From Theropithecus gelada (taxonomy: Eukaryota; Chordata; Mammalia; Primates; Cercopithecidae), in assembly GCF_003255815.1 (NCBI RefSeq), contig NC_037670.1, forward strand, positions 26,996,672 through 27,060,671: a stretch of 64,000 nucleotides of DNA. Direction: 5' to 3'. The translations under genes were made by a program, and so were the position numbers. Below, one piece after another: positions 10,150 to 20,662 of the stretch. The notes beneath the pieces were generated by a model, which saw only the letters and a list, made by a program, of their open reading frames with translations, ran no database searches and was not told where the DNA came from. Numbering within the stretch: position 1 is the first letter of the stretch; every line of letters starts with the position of its first letter.

Positions 10150-10720
10150 TAGGCTTCCTAGGATGAAAGGACATTGAGGGTGGTGGGGTTGGCCAGATGG
10201 ATGGGGAGGAGCAGGCATCATCCCAGGCTTAGGATGCATGAAGCCCTTGCAAGGCCACAGAGACCTGATGGAGTGAGTGGGGGAGAGCAACCTCTGCTGA
10301 GGCTGGAGACGGTGGCAGGGGCCAGGTCATGGGGAACATGCCTGGCAGGTTGGGAAGGATTCAGCCATGATTCCAGGAGAAATGGGCAGTAAGTAAAAGT
10401 GTCAAGTCAAGGTTCATGATATATTTGCATTTTCAGAAGGTCATTCTGGCTGCTGAGTGCAGAAGAGCTCAGCGGGAAGCGAGAGTGGATACAAAATTAG
10501 GAGAATGCTTCAATAGTGCAGGTGGGAGATGCTGATTGTCTGAACTGGATGTAGCAGCACAGGCGAAGAGGGGATAGTTTGGGGTTTACCCAGAGTAACT
10601 ACCAGGGCTTGGCAATTGCTTAAATATGGAGGTAAGGGAGAGGGAAAGCATTGAGAATGACTTCCAGGTTTCTTAGTGGGATAAACAGAGGGGTGGGGAG
10701 TGATGTGATCAGAGCCAAGT
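10150..10720. mobile_element. LINE-2-like remnant
   Basis: Blocks such as GGTCATTCTGGCTGCTGAGTG, GTGCAGGTGGGAGATGCTGA and GAATGACTTCCAGGTTTCTTAG resemble a known L2 interior region. G-rich on the plus strand. Orientation and ends were not determined. Confidence 0.5.
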
Positions 10721-11368
10721 GGCTGTAGAAGGAACAAAGGCAATTAATATAGGAAAAAATATTCCTCTTGGTGATAGGAGGCCAGAGGTGAGTGGGGACA
10801 ACCAGGGAAACATTTGACAGAATCAATCATGTGGATTATTTTTATGTGTTTATTTAATTTTAAATGCTATTTTTATATTTAGATAATTTTTAAGTTATCT
10901 TAATCATTTTGATTATTTTAATGGAATATTTACAGAGACTATATTGCTTTAAGGGGAGCCAAATGTACCATGTTGAAATGTTTTTGGGAAAATTATGCAG
11001 ACCAGATATTCTGATTGTGGTTTGGTTTGATTTTGGGTACTAGATCTGTCATCATATTTCAGCCTCTCTGTCTTGATAACCAAGCATTCCTTTTGCTTCT
11101 TCTCATATGACACCTTTATGAGCCGTAAGTATTTCTCCTGATTTTCAGCCCAGTGAAAATCTGATATTTTGGGCACAGTATACTATCCTAGGTTTTTAAT
11201 AAGATTCATTTTTTCTTCAGTAAATACATATAGAATTCGATGTTCCAACAAAATTAACCTTATTTGCAAAAATATTTTAGGGAAATATCTTTTGATGAAT
11301 TAATTATAGGACTAAACAAGGAAGGACAATTAATTTTTCAGTGCAACATTGAATCTACAGAATTGCAT
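10721..11368. other. Unrecognised AT-rich sequence
   Basis: Very AT-rich from 10825 to 10925. No family recognised. Its right end (11325-11372) is one member of a local duplicate pair, described separately. Confidence 0.4.
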
Positions 11369-11372
11369 TGTA
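11325..11372 (+). repeat. Local duplicate pair, copy 1
   Basis: About 48 bp beginning GGACAATTAATTTTTCAG and ending GAATTGCATTG. It recurs with a handful of substitutions at 12345-12391. The young AluY at 11381 is inserted just beside its right edge. Confidence 0.75.
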
Positions 11373-11375
11373 TGC

Positions 11376-11380
<5 letters not shown>

Positions 11381-11409
<29 letters not shown>

Positions 11410-11691
11410 AGACGGAGTCTCGCTCTGTCACCCAGGCTGGAGTGCAGTGGCCGGATCTCTGCTCACTGCAAGCTCCGCCTCCCGGGTTTACGCCATTCTC
11501 CTTCCTCAGCCTCCCGAGTAGCTGGGACTACAGGCGCCCACCACCTCGCCTGGCTAGTTTTTTGTATTTTTTTAGTAGAGACGGGGTTTCACCGTGTTAG
11601 CCAGGATGGTCTCGATCTCCTGACCTCGTGATCCGCCCGTCTCGGCCTCCCAAAGTGCTGGGATTATAGGCTTGAGCCACCGCGCCCGGCC
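11381..11691 (-). mobile_element. Young AluY of Old World monkey type, full length
   Basis: A T-run of about 32 (from 11377), then an almost unmutated reversed AluY with GTGGCCGGATCTC, CACCTCGCC, GCCCGTCTCGG and GGCTTGAGCCACCGCGCCC. The TSD TGTATGCACTTT lies at 11369-11380 and 11692-11703. The length of the tail and the intact CpGs point to a recent insertion. No Alu deletion, in contrast to 5091-5377. Confidence 0.96.
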
Positions 11692-11881
11692 TGTATGCAC
11701 TTTTAATTTAACAGCTTACTTTATATACTTGTCCTGGGATGAGACTCCACAATTTTCTTATTTAGATTTCACAACATGACTGCATCTACTAACACAGGTT
11801 AAGTTTAGATGCTCAATATTAGAAACTAAGAGAGTAAATTCTGGCAAGCAAGAACACTTTAGAATTCTCTACTGCTGTCCC

Positions 11882-11943
11882 ATTCAACCCAGGGACTACA
11901 GTTGTGTAACATATTCAACCCAGGGACTACAGTTGTGTAACAT
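11882..11943 (+). repeat. Perfect 31-bp tandem duplication
   Basis: Two head-to-tail copies (11882-11912, 11913-11943) of a 31-mer beginning ATTCAACCCAGGGACTAC and ending GTGTAACAT, identical at every base. Not part of a recognised repeat. Confidence 0.97.
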
Positions 11944-12344
11944 GTGGGGTGGTTTAGATACCCAGACTTCTATGGAGAAAATTCCCTTTTGATCATTTTT
12001 TAAGGCTGTGGCTTAGTCAGTTTGACCTGCTATAGTAAAGTACCATAGCTTGTGTGGCTTTTGTAAATGATAGAAATTTATTTCTCATGGTTCTGGAGGC
12101 TGGGAAGTCCAAAATCAAGGAGCTGGCAGATTTGGTGTCTGGTGAGGTATTGAACCACTTCCTGGTTCATAGAATACTGTCTTCACTGAGTTCTCATATG
12201 GTAGATGGGGTGAGGGAGCTCTCTGAGGTTTGTTTTGTAAGGGCACTAATCCCATTCATGAGGTGACCTGATTATCTTTCAAAGGCCCCCACCTTCAAAT
12301 ACCATCACATTAAGGGTTAGGATTTCCATATGTATATGGAAGGA

Positions 12345-12391
12345 TAATTAATTCTCAATGCAACACTGAATTTACAGAATTGCATTGCATA
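12345..12391 (+). repeat. Local duplicate pair, copy 2
   Basis: Lies inside the insert that splits the MLT1 LTR, left of the Alu. It matches 11325-11372 closely (ATTCTCAATGCAACACTGAA here versus ATTTTTCAGTGCAACATTGAA there). After GAATTGCATTG the two copies diverge at once. Confidence 0.72.
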
Positions 12392-12450
12392 TGCAAAATA
12401 TCTGTGTGATAAATTGCATGTATATTACACACATATATTTTAATATGTAT

Positions 12451-12737
12451 AAAGAGACTGGGTCTCATTCTGCCACTCAGGCTGGAGTGCAGTGGGAACG
12501 ATCATGGCTCACTGCTGCCTCAAACTCCTGGGCTCCAGAGATTCTCCTGCCTCAGCCTCCTGAGTAGCTGGTACTACAGCCATGTGCCACCATACCTGGC
12601 TAATTTTTAAATTTTTTGTAGAGATGAGGTCTTGCTATATTTGCCGGACTGGTCTGAACTCCTGGCCTCAAGTGATCCTTCAGTCTTCACCTTCCAAAGT
12701 GTTGGAATTACAAGTGTGAGCCACCCTGCCCAGCCTG
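12451..12737 (-). mobile_element. AluJ-like SINE nested in LTR
   Basis: Reversed old Alu: AGACTGGGTCTCATTCTG start, CTCAAACTCCTGGGCTCC and TGTAGAGATGAGGTCTTGCTATAT blocks typical of AluJ, ending GCCCAGCC. The poly-T is degenerate (TATTTTAATATGTATAAA). Inserted with extra flanking sequence into the MLT1 LTR. Confidence 0.85.
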
Positions 12738-12787
12738 TCAACATATACATTTTGAGGGGATGCAAACATTCAGTCTGTAGCAGTCTG

Positions 12788-13631
12788 TTTCAGTGGTTCT
12801 TAAACTTAAGTGAGCAAAATAATTACCGTAGAGGTCTGTGTAGATAAAGCTATGTATCTTATACTTGATTAGCACTTTAGGAAAATTTCAAGGGTAATTT
12901 AGACTTCAATATTGTTGCCTTGGGTGCTTGTTTTAGAACCTAAACTCTATGTGGATTCTTGGAACCTGGCACAATCTGGGACTGTCATTCGAAGTCTGAT
13001 TTTCGGAGGCATTGCAGCACCCTGCCTCTAAAAAGAAGAGGGGCTGAAGTTAGAGACAGTGGGGAGATGCTCCATTGTGAAGCTGATTAAACAGACAGTG
13101 ATAGGCACTCTGTGGGCAGCTGTGGTGAAGAGACCCTGGCATAGCAAAGCAGCAGAGACTAATATTTTTGTCACATGCCAATGCAAAAAGGAATCGAGGT
13201 AGACCTAAGGTATAGACAGTGAGATTTCTCTCCATGCGAAGGATCTAGATTATCACCTAAGTGTTGTATAAGCAAAGACTTACCACGGTGTGAGTGGAGA
13301 GAAGTGTTGGGAAAACACATAGCTCATGGCACACATGGTCATGCCACAGGCCAGACCGAGACCACAGGTGCCTCAGCAGTCACAGGTACAGTCACATCCC
13401 CACCTGCCATGTTGACATAGGTATATTAACTTGAAATTGTGTGGCGTTTTAACATTTTGATTGTGTTTATTTTAAATATTATTTTAATTTTATAGTTGCA
13501 GTGCTGTAATCAGAGGGAGTTTATTTCTAGTTTTTGATGGTTCATGCTTAAGAAATATTATAATTTAAAACAAGTTGCCCATGCTGATGATCTGATACAT
13601 TTGGTGTTGAATAGAAATCAGTCACTCCAGG
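12788..13631. other. Mostly unrecognised; possible MER5A scrap at left
   Basis: CAGTGGTTCTTAAACTTAAG at 12791 resembles the start of the hAT MITE MER5A, but the match fades by about 12838. The rest, including an AT-rich patch at 13440-13500, shows no family or exon. Confidence 0.35.
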
Positions 13632-13636
13632 AGCAC

Positions 13637-14143
13637 CCTATTAGGGTTCTCCAGAGAAATAGAACCAATAAAACAAACCCTTTACATATACATGCTTACA
13701 CACACACACCCACACACAGACCTATTGCTAGGAATTGGCTTACTCCATTACAGATGAGAGGAAGTCCATGCTGTGCCTTCTGCAAGCTGGAGACCCAGGA
13801 AAGCCATTGGTATAATTTAGGAGAAGTCTGAAGGCCTGAGAACCAGGGAAGCTGGTGATGTAGCTCCCAGTCTAAGGGCAGGAGATGAGATGAGCTGTTC
13901 CAGCTCAGGTGGGTGGGCAGGAAGCGAAAAGGATCAATTCCTCCTTCCCCTGCTTTTTGTTCTGTGCAGGCTCTCAACAGATGAGATGATGCCCACCCAC
14001 ATTGGGGAGTGCCATCTACTTTATGAAGTCCACCAATTCAAATGCTGCTCTCATCTGAACACCCTCTCAGACACACCCCAAAATAATGCTTAATCGGGGC
14101 ACCCCGTGCCCAGCCAGGTTGACACAGGAAATGAACCACCACA
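13637..14143 (-). mobile_element. Solo MLT2-type LTR (ERVL)
   Basis: Reversed MLT2 LTR. Left terminus CCTATTAGGGTTCTCCAGAG, AGAACCAATAAAAC, an internal CA-rich run (13689-13720), and right terminus AACACCCTCTCAGACACACC and GTTGACACAGGAAATGAACC ending CACCACA. Flanks AGCAC (13632-13636) and GGCAC (14144-14148) fit a 5-bp TSD with one change. Same family as 8081-8529 but separately inserted and more diverged. Confidence 0.87.
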
Positions 14144-14148
14144 GGCAC

Positions 14149-14647
14149 ATCCTCTACTCCATGCTCGAACTTACTGAGCAGGTAGGGTCTAAAGATGGGT
14201 AGAGGTAAGTGTGTGAAATTGGTTTCATGGGTCCATGTATTATTCAACTTAATGGACGACTGCCTCATGTTATTCACAGAAACAATGAGAAAGTATGAAG
14301 GGTCTTCCCCAGCTTCATTTGTGTATCATATATTGGTGATGTGAAAAAGGCACCAAGTGTTAAGTAAAAAACAAAAAGTTCTTATTAATTCTATAGTTTC
14401 CAAAGTGCTAAGTTAAAAAAAATCCTGAAACCTGCTACACATTCTTAACACTATCCACATTACATACATTATAAAATCCACTTAGAAAAACATGTAAAGT
14501 GAATTTAATATTTTTTAAAAAGCCATGGAGCTAAAACTTGGTTTTTTAAAAAAAGGAAACAAATAACAAAACCCAGAAGGGCTGTTGTCAATGTAAAACT
14601 TGACTCCTAACCAGAGATACCAGAGATTCCCTAGTTGAATACAAAGT
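14149..14647. other. Unrecognised AT-rich sequence
   Basis: No repeat family or exon supported. AT-rich with several A/T homopolymer runs (14500-14570). Confidence 0.4.
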
Positions 14648-14660
14648 AAAGGAGCAGCAG

Positions 14661-14955
14661 TTGGGTGCGGTGCTCATCCCAGCATTTTGGGAGGCCAAGG
14701 TGGGTAGATCACCTGAGGTCAGGAGTTCAAGACCAGCCTGGCCAACATGGTAAAGCCCCATCTCTACTAAGAATATAAAAACTAGTTGGGCATGGTGGCA
14801 CAGGCCTGTAATCCCAGCTACTCGGGAGGCTGAGACAGGAGAATCGCTTGAACCCAGGAGGGAGAGGTTGCAGTGAGCCGAGATCACGCCACGACACTCC
14901 AGCCTGGGTGACAGAGCAAGACTCTGTCTCAAAAAACAAAAAAAAAAAAAAAAAA
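14661..14955 (+). mobile_element. AluS-like SINE
   Basis: Plus-strand Alu, short by several bases near its 5' end (TTGGGTGCGGTGCTCATCCCAG), then a complete body and an A-tail of about 20 (14934-14955). GGAGCAGCAG at 14651 and AAGCAGCAG at 14959 are the probable TSD. Confidence 0.9.
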
Positions 14956-14967
14956 GAAAAGCAGCAG

Positions 14968-17706
14968 CTCACGAGCAGGGTCTGAAATGTTCTGTGGTTC
15001 CTTAACACATGGTGAGGATTGATGTGTTCACATTTACCCCTTGCTCATGTGCAGATGCCAACATCTTGTTCATGCTCAGTAAGTGCTTGAGAAATGAACA
15101 GAGTACAGGCTTCAGGAGTGACTTCTATTCAGCAGCAGATGCATCATTTAACACTTGACTCAGCCCATCAGCAGCGCCTGTAATTAAAGTGCTGTTTCTA
15201 GGCACAAGGGCTACAGTGCTTCCTCACTGATGTGAAATGGACCTGGGCTGCTGCCCATCTTGCCTCTAGGTATCTTTTTCACCATGGTTGTGTCCATCCC
15301 AGCCTGGCCCAGTTGTGGGTAGAAAGCCTGTCTGCTTGCTGGTTCAGTCCTGCTCAGTCCTTCAGCCTATCCCAACTGGTGTACAGAGCAGCCCATTTCT
15401 ACCGGTGAGTGGGATCTGTAGTGACTTCCATTCTCTTCTACTGTAAGTCTGGTGAGCCCTAGGTGCCCTGCCTGCCCCATCTGAAAACATCAGTCCTATT
15501 TTACCCTCATCTTTCCTGAGACCTTGGGTGAGCAGTCCCTAGGAGAGACTTCATCAGCCCCGAGTCTGCACACTAATTTCCCACAGGGATTGGAGCCCTG
15601 CCCTGCCCCTGGCTAGGTGAGGATGCTGTCACCCTGTCTGTTGCATCCTTCTGCCTCCATGGGCTCTCAGGCTCCCTGGTGCTGTACAGGCTGGATTCCT
15701 GGAAGAATGTAGAGTCAAAAGCCTTGGCTGTCCTTCTGTCTCCTGCACAGACTCAGGTCTAGGTCCAGGTTTGTATCTCAGGATTTGGCAGAGTTCCCTC
15801 CCCTCAGCACAAATGAGTTGACTTTTCGGCTTCATGCAAAATAATCCTAATTACCCATCCCTGATACAAGAACTATAGTTCTTCTAACTAAAAACACACT
15901 CGATACAACAGGAAAATTATTCGTGTGGATTCAGAGGTGTATCTCAACCTGTAGGACTAGTACATCTTTGGGGTCTCACTAAGCCATCTCACAACTGCTG
16001 TGAGTCTGATTCTTGGTATTTGATATACATAAAAAGGGAAGTTGGACTCTTAGCTCGTTCATAGGTTTATAGTCCTTCACCATAAAGGTTTTTATTAGTG
16101 TTTTTGTTGAATTTTTTTAAAACAAATTTTATAGAAATAGTAGTCATGGAGCCACATTCCCAGTCACTCGTTCATTTGCCAATGCAAGCGTGAGATACAA
16201 TTGCTCTTTTTATTAGCACCAAGCAAATGGGGAATGACAATGTTGGCCAATGCCTGAACTTTGGGAGGAAGAAAAGTCTAGGATGGGCCAAGCCACTGGA
16301 AGTCTGGTTTCTCAAGTTGACATGGGCAATAAAAAGAAACTGAGATGAAAATGTTCTAGGAGAAGTCTGAGATGGTGACTTCTTGCTCTTTTCTCCTTGC
16401 TGCAATATCTTCCTATTATTCCTTGGTTCCATAGCCAGGCTTTTTCATTAAAAAGATTAAGTTACTAGACAAAGGGCATGGAGGGCCTGTCTATGTGGAG
16501 ATACAAATCATTTGAGCCCACTTTGCAAACTACCACCCTTGGGCCCCCACTCCTGCTCTTTGTCTTTCCCATCTCCTCTTTGTGATTTTCACTGCTCCCT
16601 ACTCCCCGTGCCAGAACCTAGTGGCCACAGGCGTAGATGGGTGTATATCTTTAGACTAAGCCCCATCCCTTTCACGGGCAAAGCTGTCGTCTTGTGGGCT
16701 CCTGGGTGGGATATTGAGATGCCTCAGGGAGCTGGGTGAGTTATGATGGTTTGCACATTTGTAGGTCACTTTGAATGGGTAATTAATTCAAGGATGGATG
16801 GTTTATTAATATTATAGGCAGTGCTAGCCAAAAAGTAGGTCTGGCGTTTGGTTGGCAGGGATGGAGGATCACAGTAATTTCCTTTCCAGTTTTTGTAGGA
16901 GAGGTCAAGTACCCAGACGTAGTAGGAGGAGTCTGAGTCAAGAAAAAAGGCCGAGAGTTGGATGGGAATACAGGATTGGATAAGATATAGCGGTCTTGTA
17001 ATTATCACAGGGTCTTCCAAAAACATGAAGATTCCCAGCATCTTCCTTTGCTAATGAAAACTCTGTGACATCTGCAATTGCATTAGTCTTTTAAATTTCC
17101 TTTGTAACCATTGTTTCACATAGTCTGGTACTTCATTAGTAATGATTTTCCTGACAGTTCCCTCAAACATCCTCTAAGTTCAGGTAGAGGAAGATGGATT
17201 TTTAACTAATCTTTTTGGCATAAACATATGTCATATAGGAGACTAACTATTCTTTCTATTTTTCATTTGTTTTCTTTGGTAGTATCTGACATTAGGTTGT
17301 CAGTACAAATTAAAGTGGCGAGTGAGCAATAATTGCTTTGTGATGTAAAGAGTTGGGTAAAAATGGCTTTTTAACACAGTAGATGCTCTACTTCCACATC
17401 TGAAATATTTAGGTAGGCGCCTACAAGTTTAGCCGACGGGCTTGTGGATATATTTATGAACCTGGCCCATCTTTTGAAAATGGGGATTTGTATGGAATAA
17501 TTTGGATTTGCTGACTTCATTGCTCAGTTTTCCTGGATTCCTGCCAGCCTCCTCTTCCTTTTGTGTGATGCAGATGTGGTCTTGCTGTTAATGCTAATCT
17601 TGTCTGTCTGCTGTTTGCTTTCTTCAGACAATCCACTAGCACCCTCCTAGGCTGTACCTTCCCCCTTCTATTTAACTGAACGTTTAAGACTGTCCTGATT
17701 CTTTTA
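14968..17706. other. Unrecognised 2.7 kb, possible L2 scrap
   Basis: Largely free of recognisable repeats. 15035-15105 (CATGCTCAGTAAGTGCTTGAG) resembles an L2 3' terminus on the plus strand. 15240-15840 is GC-richer. I looked for long open frames with splice-like borders and found none I would defend; the frame at 16766-17041 minus is anonymous. Confidence 0.4.
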
Positions 17707-17721
17707 AAAAAACTACTTGAA

Positions 17722-18037
17722 GCCGGGCATGGTGACTCACACCTATAATCCCAGCACTTTGGGAGGCCGATTCAGGAGGATCACCTGAGGTCAGGAGTTC
17801 GAGACCAGCCTGACCAACATGGCAAAACTGTGTCTCTTCTAAAGATGCAAAATTAGCTGGGTATGGTAGCGCATGCCTGTAATCCCAGCTACTTGGGAGG
17901 CTGAGGCAGGAGAATTGCTTGAACCTGGGAGGTGGACGTTGCAGTGAACCGAGATCATGCTGTTGCACTCCAGCCTGGGCAACAAGAGAGAAACTCCATC
18001 TCAAGAAAACCCCCAAAAAACCAAAAAACAAACAAAC
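17722..18037 (+). mobile_element. AluS-like SINE nested in an older Alu
   Basis: Complete plus-strand Alu starting GCCGGGCATGGTG with a mixed A/C tail (18003-18041). AACTACTTGAAG at 17710-17721 and AACTGCTTGAAG at 18040-18051 form the TSD with one change. The duplicated target belongs to the older Alu that continues at 18052. Confidence 0.92.
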
Positions 18038-18051
18038 AAAACTGCTTGAAG

Positions 18052-18272
18052 CCTGGGTAACATATTGAGACCCCATCTCCATAAAGTTAATAATAATAAA
18101 AAAAATTAGCTGGGTGTGGTGTCATGTCCGTAGAGTCCCAGCTACTCAGGAGGCTGAAGTGGCAGGATCATTTGAGCCCAGGAGTCTGAGGTTGCAGTGA
18201 GCTGTGATTGTGCCACTGCTCTCCGGCCTGGGTGACAGTGCTAGATCCTGTCTCTTGAAAAAAAAAAAAAAA
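18052..18272 (+). mobile_element. 5'-incomplete AluJ-like SINE
   Basis: CCTGGGTAACATATTGAGACCC onwards to a 16-base A-run at 18257-18272. Diverged right monomer (GTGAGCTGTGATTGTGCC). Only the 3' two thirds survive. The younger Alu sits at its left edge. Confidence 0.85.
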
Positions 18273-18277
18273 ATCAA

Positions 18278-19085
18278 TTTCAAGACCCAATAAGAAAATA
18301 GAGCAGCCAACCCTTTAGAACCCTAAGCCTAAAATGCAACAAGACACAAAAATCGAGCAACTTTCCTTTGCCATTTCCTCAAATATTAATGTCAGTCAAT
18401 TTCTTGGTGGATTCTACCAACATATTACCTATGATATAATATAATTCCAGTGTGGGAGTAATGAAGCAGAACAGGCTTTCCCCACCCCAATTAATACATG
18501 CAGTACTTAGGATTCTCAGTTTTTGGAGCAATTTTTATTCCCATGAAGCTTGGCTGATTGGTTAAGGGGTGGAAGGTGGCCACATTAGTGTGGTCTTGAT
18601 TAGTGTAACTTGGTACAGGCAATGTGAAAACACAGAAAGTTGCCTTTTAAAAGAGAGGGAGATTCTCTTGTGTTTTGCCAAAGGAGACATTTAGGCCATT
18701 AGCTGAGTAAGGTAAATTCTTTGGGTTAAAGTTTCATTTGAAGATTACCCTTTACCAGCGGGTAATTGAAATGGGAAGCCTGGATTGGCCTAGCAGTGTT
18801 TTCTCACTGTCTACACAGACGAAACAGAACCAGGAAGAAAAATGACAGCGGAATGCTTTTTAGCTTTTGTTCCCTAGATGCATGTGGCAAGCTCTAAAAG
18901 CTCAAGTGCCAGGGCTGGAGTCAGGAAATGACTTAAAACTTGCTCAGAGTGTACCTATGTACATGCCTGCATTAGGGTTTTGGACTGATTTGTTGGAGGA
19001 AAACATGACTCCATTATTAATTTAGAATTGTTTTGCTGCACAGAAATTAATGCAGATATGTACTTGAAAATTTTTGGTATATTGA
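18278..19085. other. Unrecognised sequence
   Basis: No repeat family or exon recognised. Confidence 0.4.
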
Positions 19086-19094
19086 TTAATTAAA

Positions 19095-19235
19095 CAAAGA
19101 ACACTAATTGAGTGCTTACTCTGTGTTGCAGGGTTGGATAATGAAATTATATGATACAAACCAGGGCCTGCAGGAGTTTGTGGTCTCAGGACAGACAGAT
19201 AAGGAAATAGTGAACAGGACGGAGTGTTCCCAGAG
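19095..19235 (-). mobile_element. LINE-2 3' end remnant
   Basis: ACTAATTGAGTGCTTACTCTG, then GGGTTGGATAATGAAAT and CAGGAGTTTGTGGTCTCAGG, GACAGACAGATAAGGAAATAG: the reversed L2 tail pattern in diverged form. Confidence 0.55.
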
Positions 19236-19278
19236 AGTTTTGTCCCAGAGGTCAAGAGGGAAGGAAGAGAAGAGCATG

Positions 19279-19380
19279 TTAGTGGAGCTTCCTGGAGGGG
19301 ATCAAGTGGGACTTGAGCTGAGGCTAGACTTAGTGGAGCTTCCTGGAGGGGATCAAGTGGGACTTGAGCTGAGGCTAGAC
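19279..19380 (+). repeat. Perfect 51-bp tandem duplication
   Basis: Two identical 51-mers (19279-19329 and 19330-19380), starting TTAGTGGAGCTTCC and ending CTGAGGCTAGAC. The period is a multiple of three, so a 101-codon plus-strand frame (19108-19413) reads through both as a repeated 17-residue block. That frame has no other support and overlaps an L2 scrap. The exact identity indicates a young event. Confidence 0.97.
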
Positions 19381-19719
19381 ACTGAGCAGAGCAAGAGAGA
19401 ATCCATGGCCTAACAGAGGGCCAATGGCCTGCACCAAATTGCAGTAAGGTTGGCGCTCTGGATGGCCTTCTTTAGGAATGGGGCATTCCTATTGCTTGTA
19501 ATAAGAAGGAAATGGCTTCTAGTGTTCTCTTTCTCTTTCTCAGAGGATATTCTGTTTGAACTAATGAATATTTTAATCTCAGACATCTGGATAATTTACA
19601 CTTTGATCCTTTTCTTCTTAAAGAATTATCTGGATATCTGGAAACTTATTTTTTCTCTGGTATCTATTTAGTATGTGAACAGCTGACTCTAGCAACTCTT
19701 TTTATCTAGCTGAAGAGTG

Positions 19720-20590
19720 TCATACTGTTTCCCTAATTGGCCCAAATGTGTCATATTAATACAATGCCTCATATTAAAGGGTCCAGCTTTTCTTGTGCAA
19801 ATCTGATAATGGTGGGCCATTCTTCTGAAATAATATGAAATTCACTTTGTGGTATTTTATGTAGAATTTTTGTGTCTGTTGTTGTGAGATTGGTCTATAA
19901 TAGGATTTTTTTCCTCTTTTTTTTTTTCTTTTGGATTTCTTCTTTCCTGTGTTCTCTAGTTTTGGTTTCAGGATTGGGCAAATTATGTATACAGTGCTGG
20001 TAGGCTTTCTATATTTTCTATGCTCTGAAGTGATTTATATATCATAAAAATAATCTATTCCTTTTTTAAAAGAGTTTACCTAAAAACATGTTATGGTCTG
20101 TAACCTCTTGGAGATGAATTTTGGATTACTTTTGAAAAATTTTCCGTAGTTTTTGGCTTGTCTGCATGAGATGCTTTTGCTGTTGTTTTGATAATGAACA
20201 TTTTCTTGGAGGAATCTGTCATTCTGTGAATATATTATTAGCATCGATCTATAAAAATATGTTTTATAACTTACAATCTTTTTATTTGTGATCATTTCTA
20301 CTTCATTTACATAGGTATATTTTTATTTTCTGATTTTATTAATTTAAGTGCTAGAAATGTGTGTGTATTTAGGTACATGTTTTCCAAAGAATCAGCTCCA
20401 GGACTTATCAATTAATTATATAATTTGTTGAATGACAATAATTTTGTGAAAAAGTATTTTCTGCCCTCTTTAGATTTGTTTCCTTTTTGGATTATGGGCT
20501 TAGTTCATTTTTTTTTGTTTGTTTGTTTCCTTTTTAATATTAACAGAATTGAAATGTAAACTTTCTTATGAAAGCTATTTGATCCTATCT
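19720..20590 (-). mobile_element. Old L1M ORF2-derived remnant, left part
   Basis: AT-rich, diverged sequence with reversed L1 ORF2 flavour: GAGATTGGTCTATAATAGG, GGTTTCAGGATTGGGCAAAT and, further right, CCAAAGAATCAGCTCC, in the order expected for an L1 read backwards. Probably the host into which the full-length L1PA at 20643 inserted, with its continuation at 27180-27540. No intact frame. Confidence 0.5.
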
Positions 20591-20652
20591 TGAGAGTATT
20601 GATTATATATTTTAAAATTTTACACACTTAAAAATACTTTGTGGGGGGTCCC

Positions 20653-20662
20653 CAAGATGGCC
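20653..20662 (+). promoter_or_regulatory. YY1-type motif in L1 promoter
   Basis: CAAGATGGCC lies within the first 20 bases of the L1 5'UTR, where YY1 is known to bind and set the transcription start. The site is intact here. Whether the promoter is used is not visible in sequence. Confidence 0.8.

Larger units (their letters stand above)
12009..12782 (-). mobile_element. MLT1-type solo LTR, split by nested DNA
   Basis: Reverse-oriented MaLR LTR. The left segment 12009-12339 has GGCTTAGTCAGTTTGACC, GTTCTGGAGGCTGGGAAGTCC, GGGCACTAATCCCATTCATG and AGGGTTAGGATTTCC. The right segment 12738-12782 resumes CAACATATACATTTTGAGGGG and ends CTGTAGCA. GGCTG (12004-12008) and GTCTG (12783-12787) fit a 5-bp TSD with one change. 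The 12340-12737 insert holds an Alu plus about 110 bp of non-Alu sequence. Confidence 0.83.

Noticed and set aside
17684..18082. 132-codon minus-strand frame
   Set aside because: Antisense Alu translation, a common artefact (VAQAGVQQHDLGSL-type residues).
19108..19413. 101-codon frame with a repeated 17-residue block
   Set aside because: The repeat arises from a perfect DNA duplication; the frame starts in an L2 remnant and shows no coding evidence.
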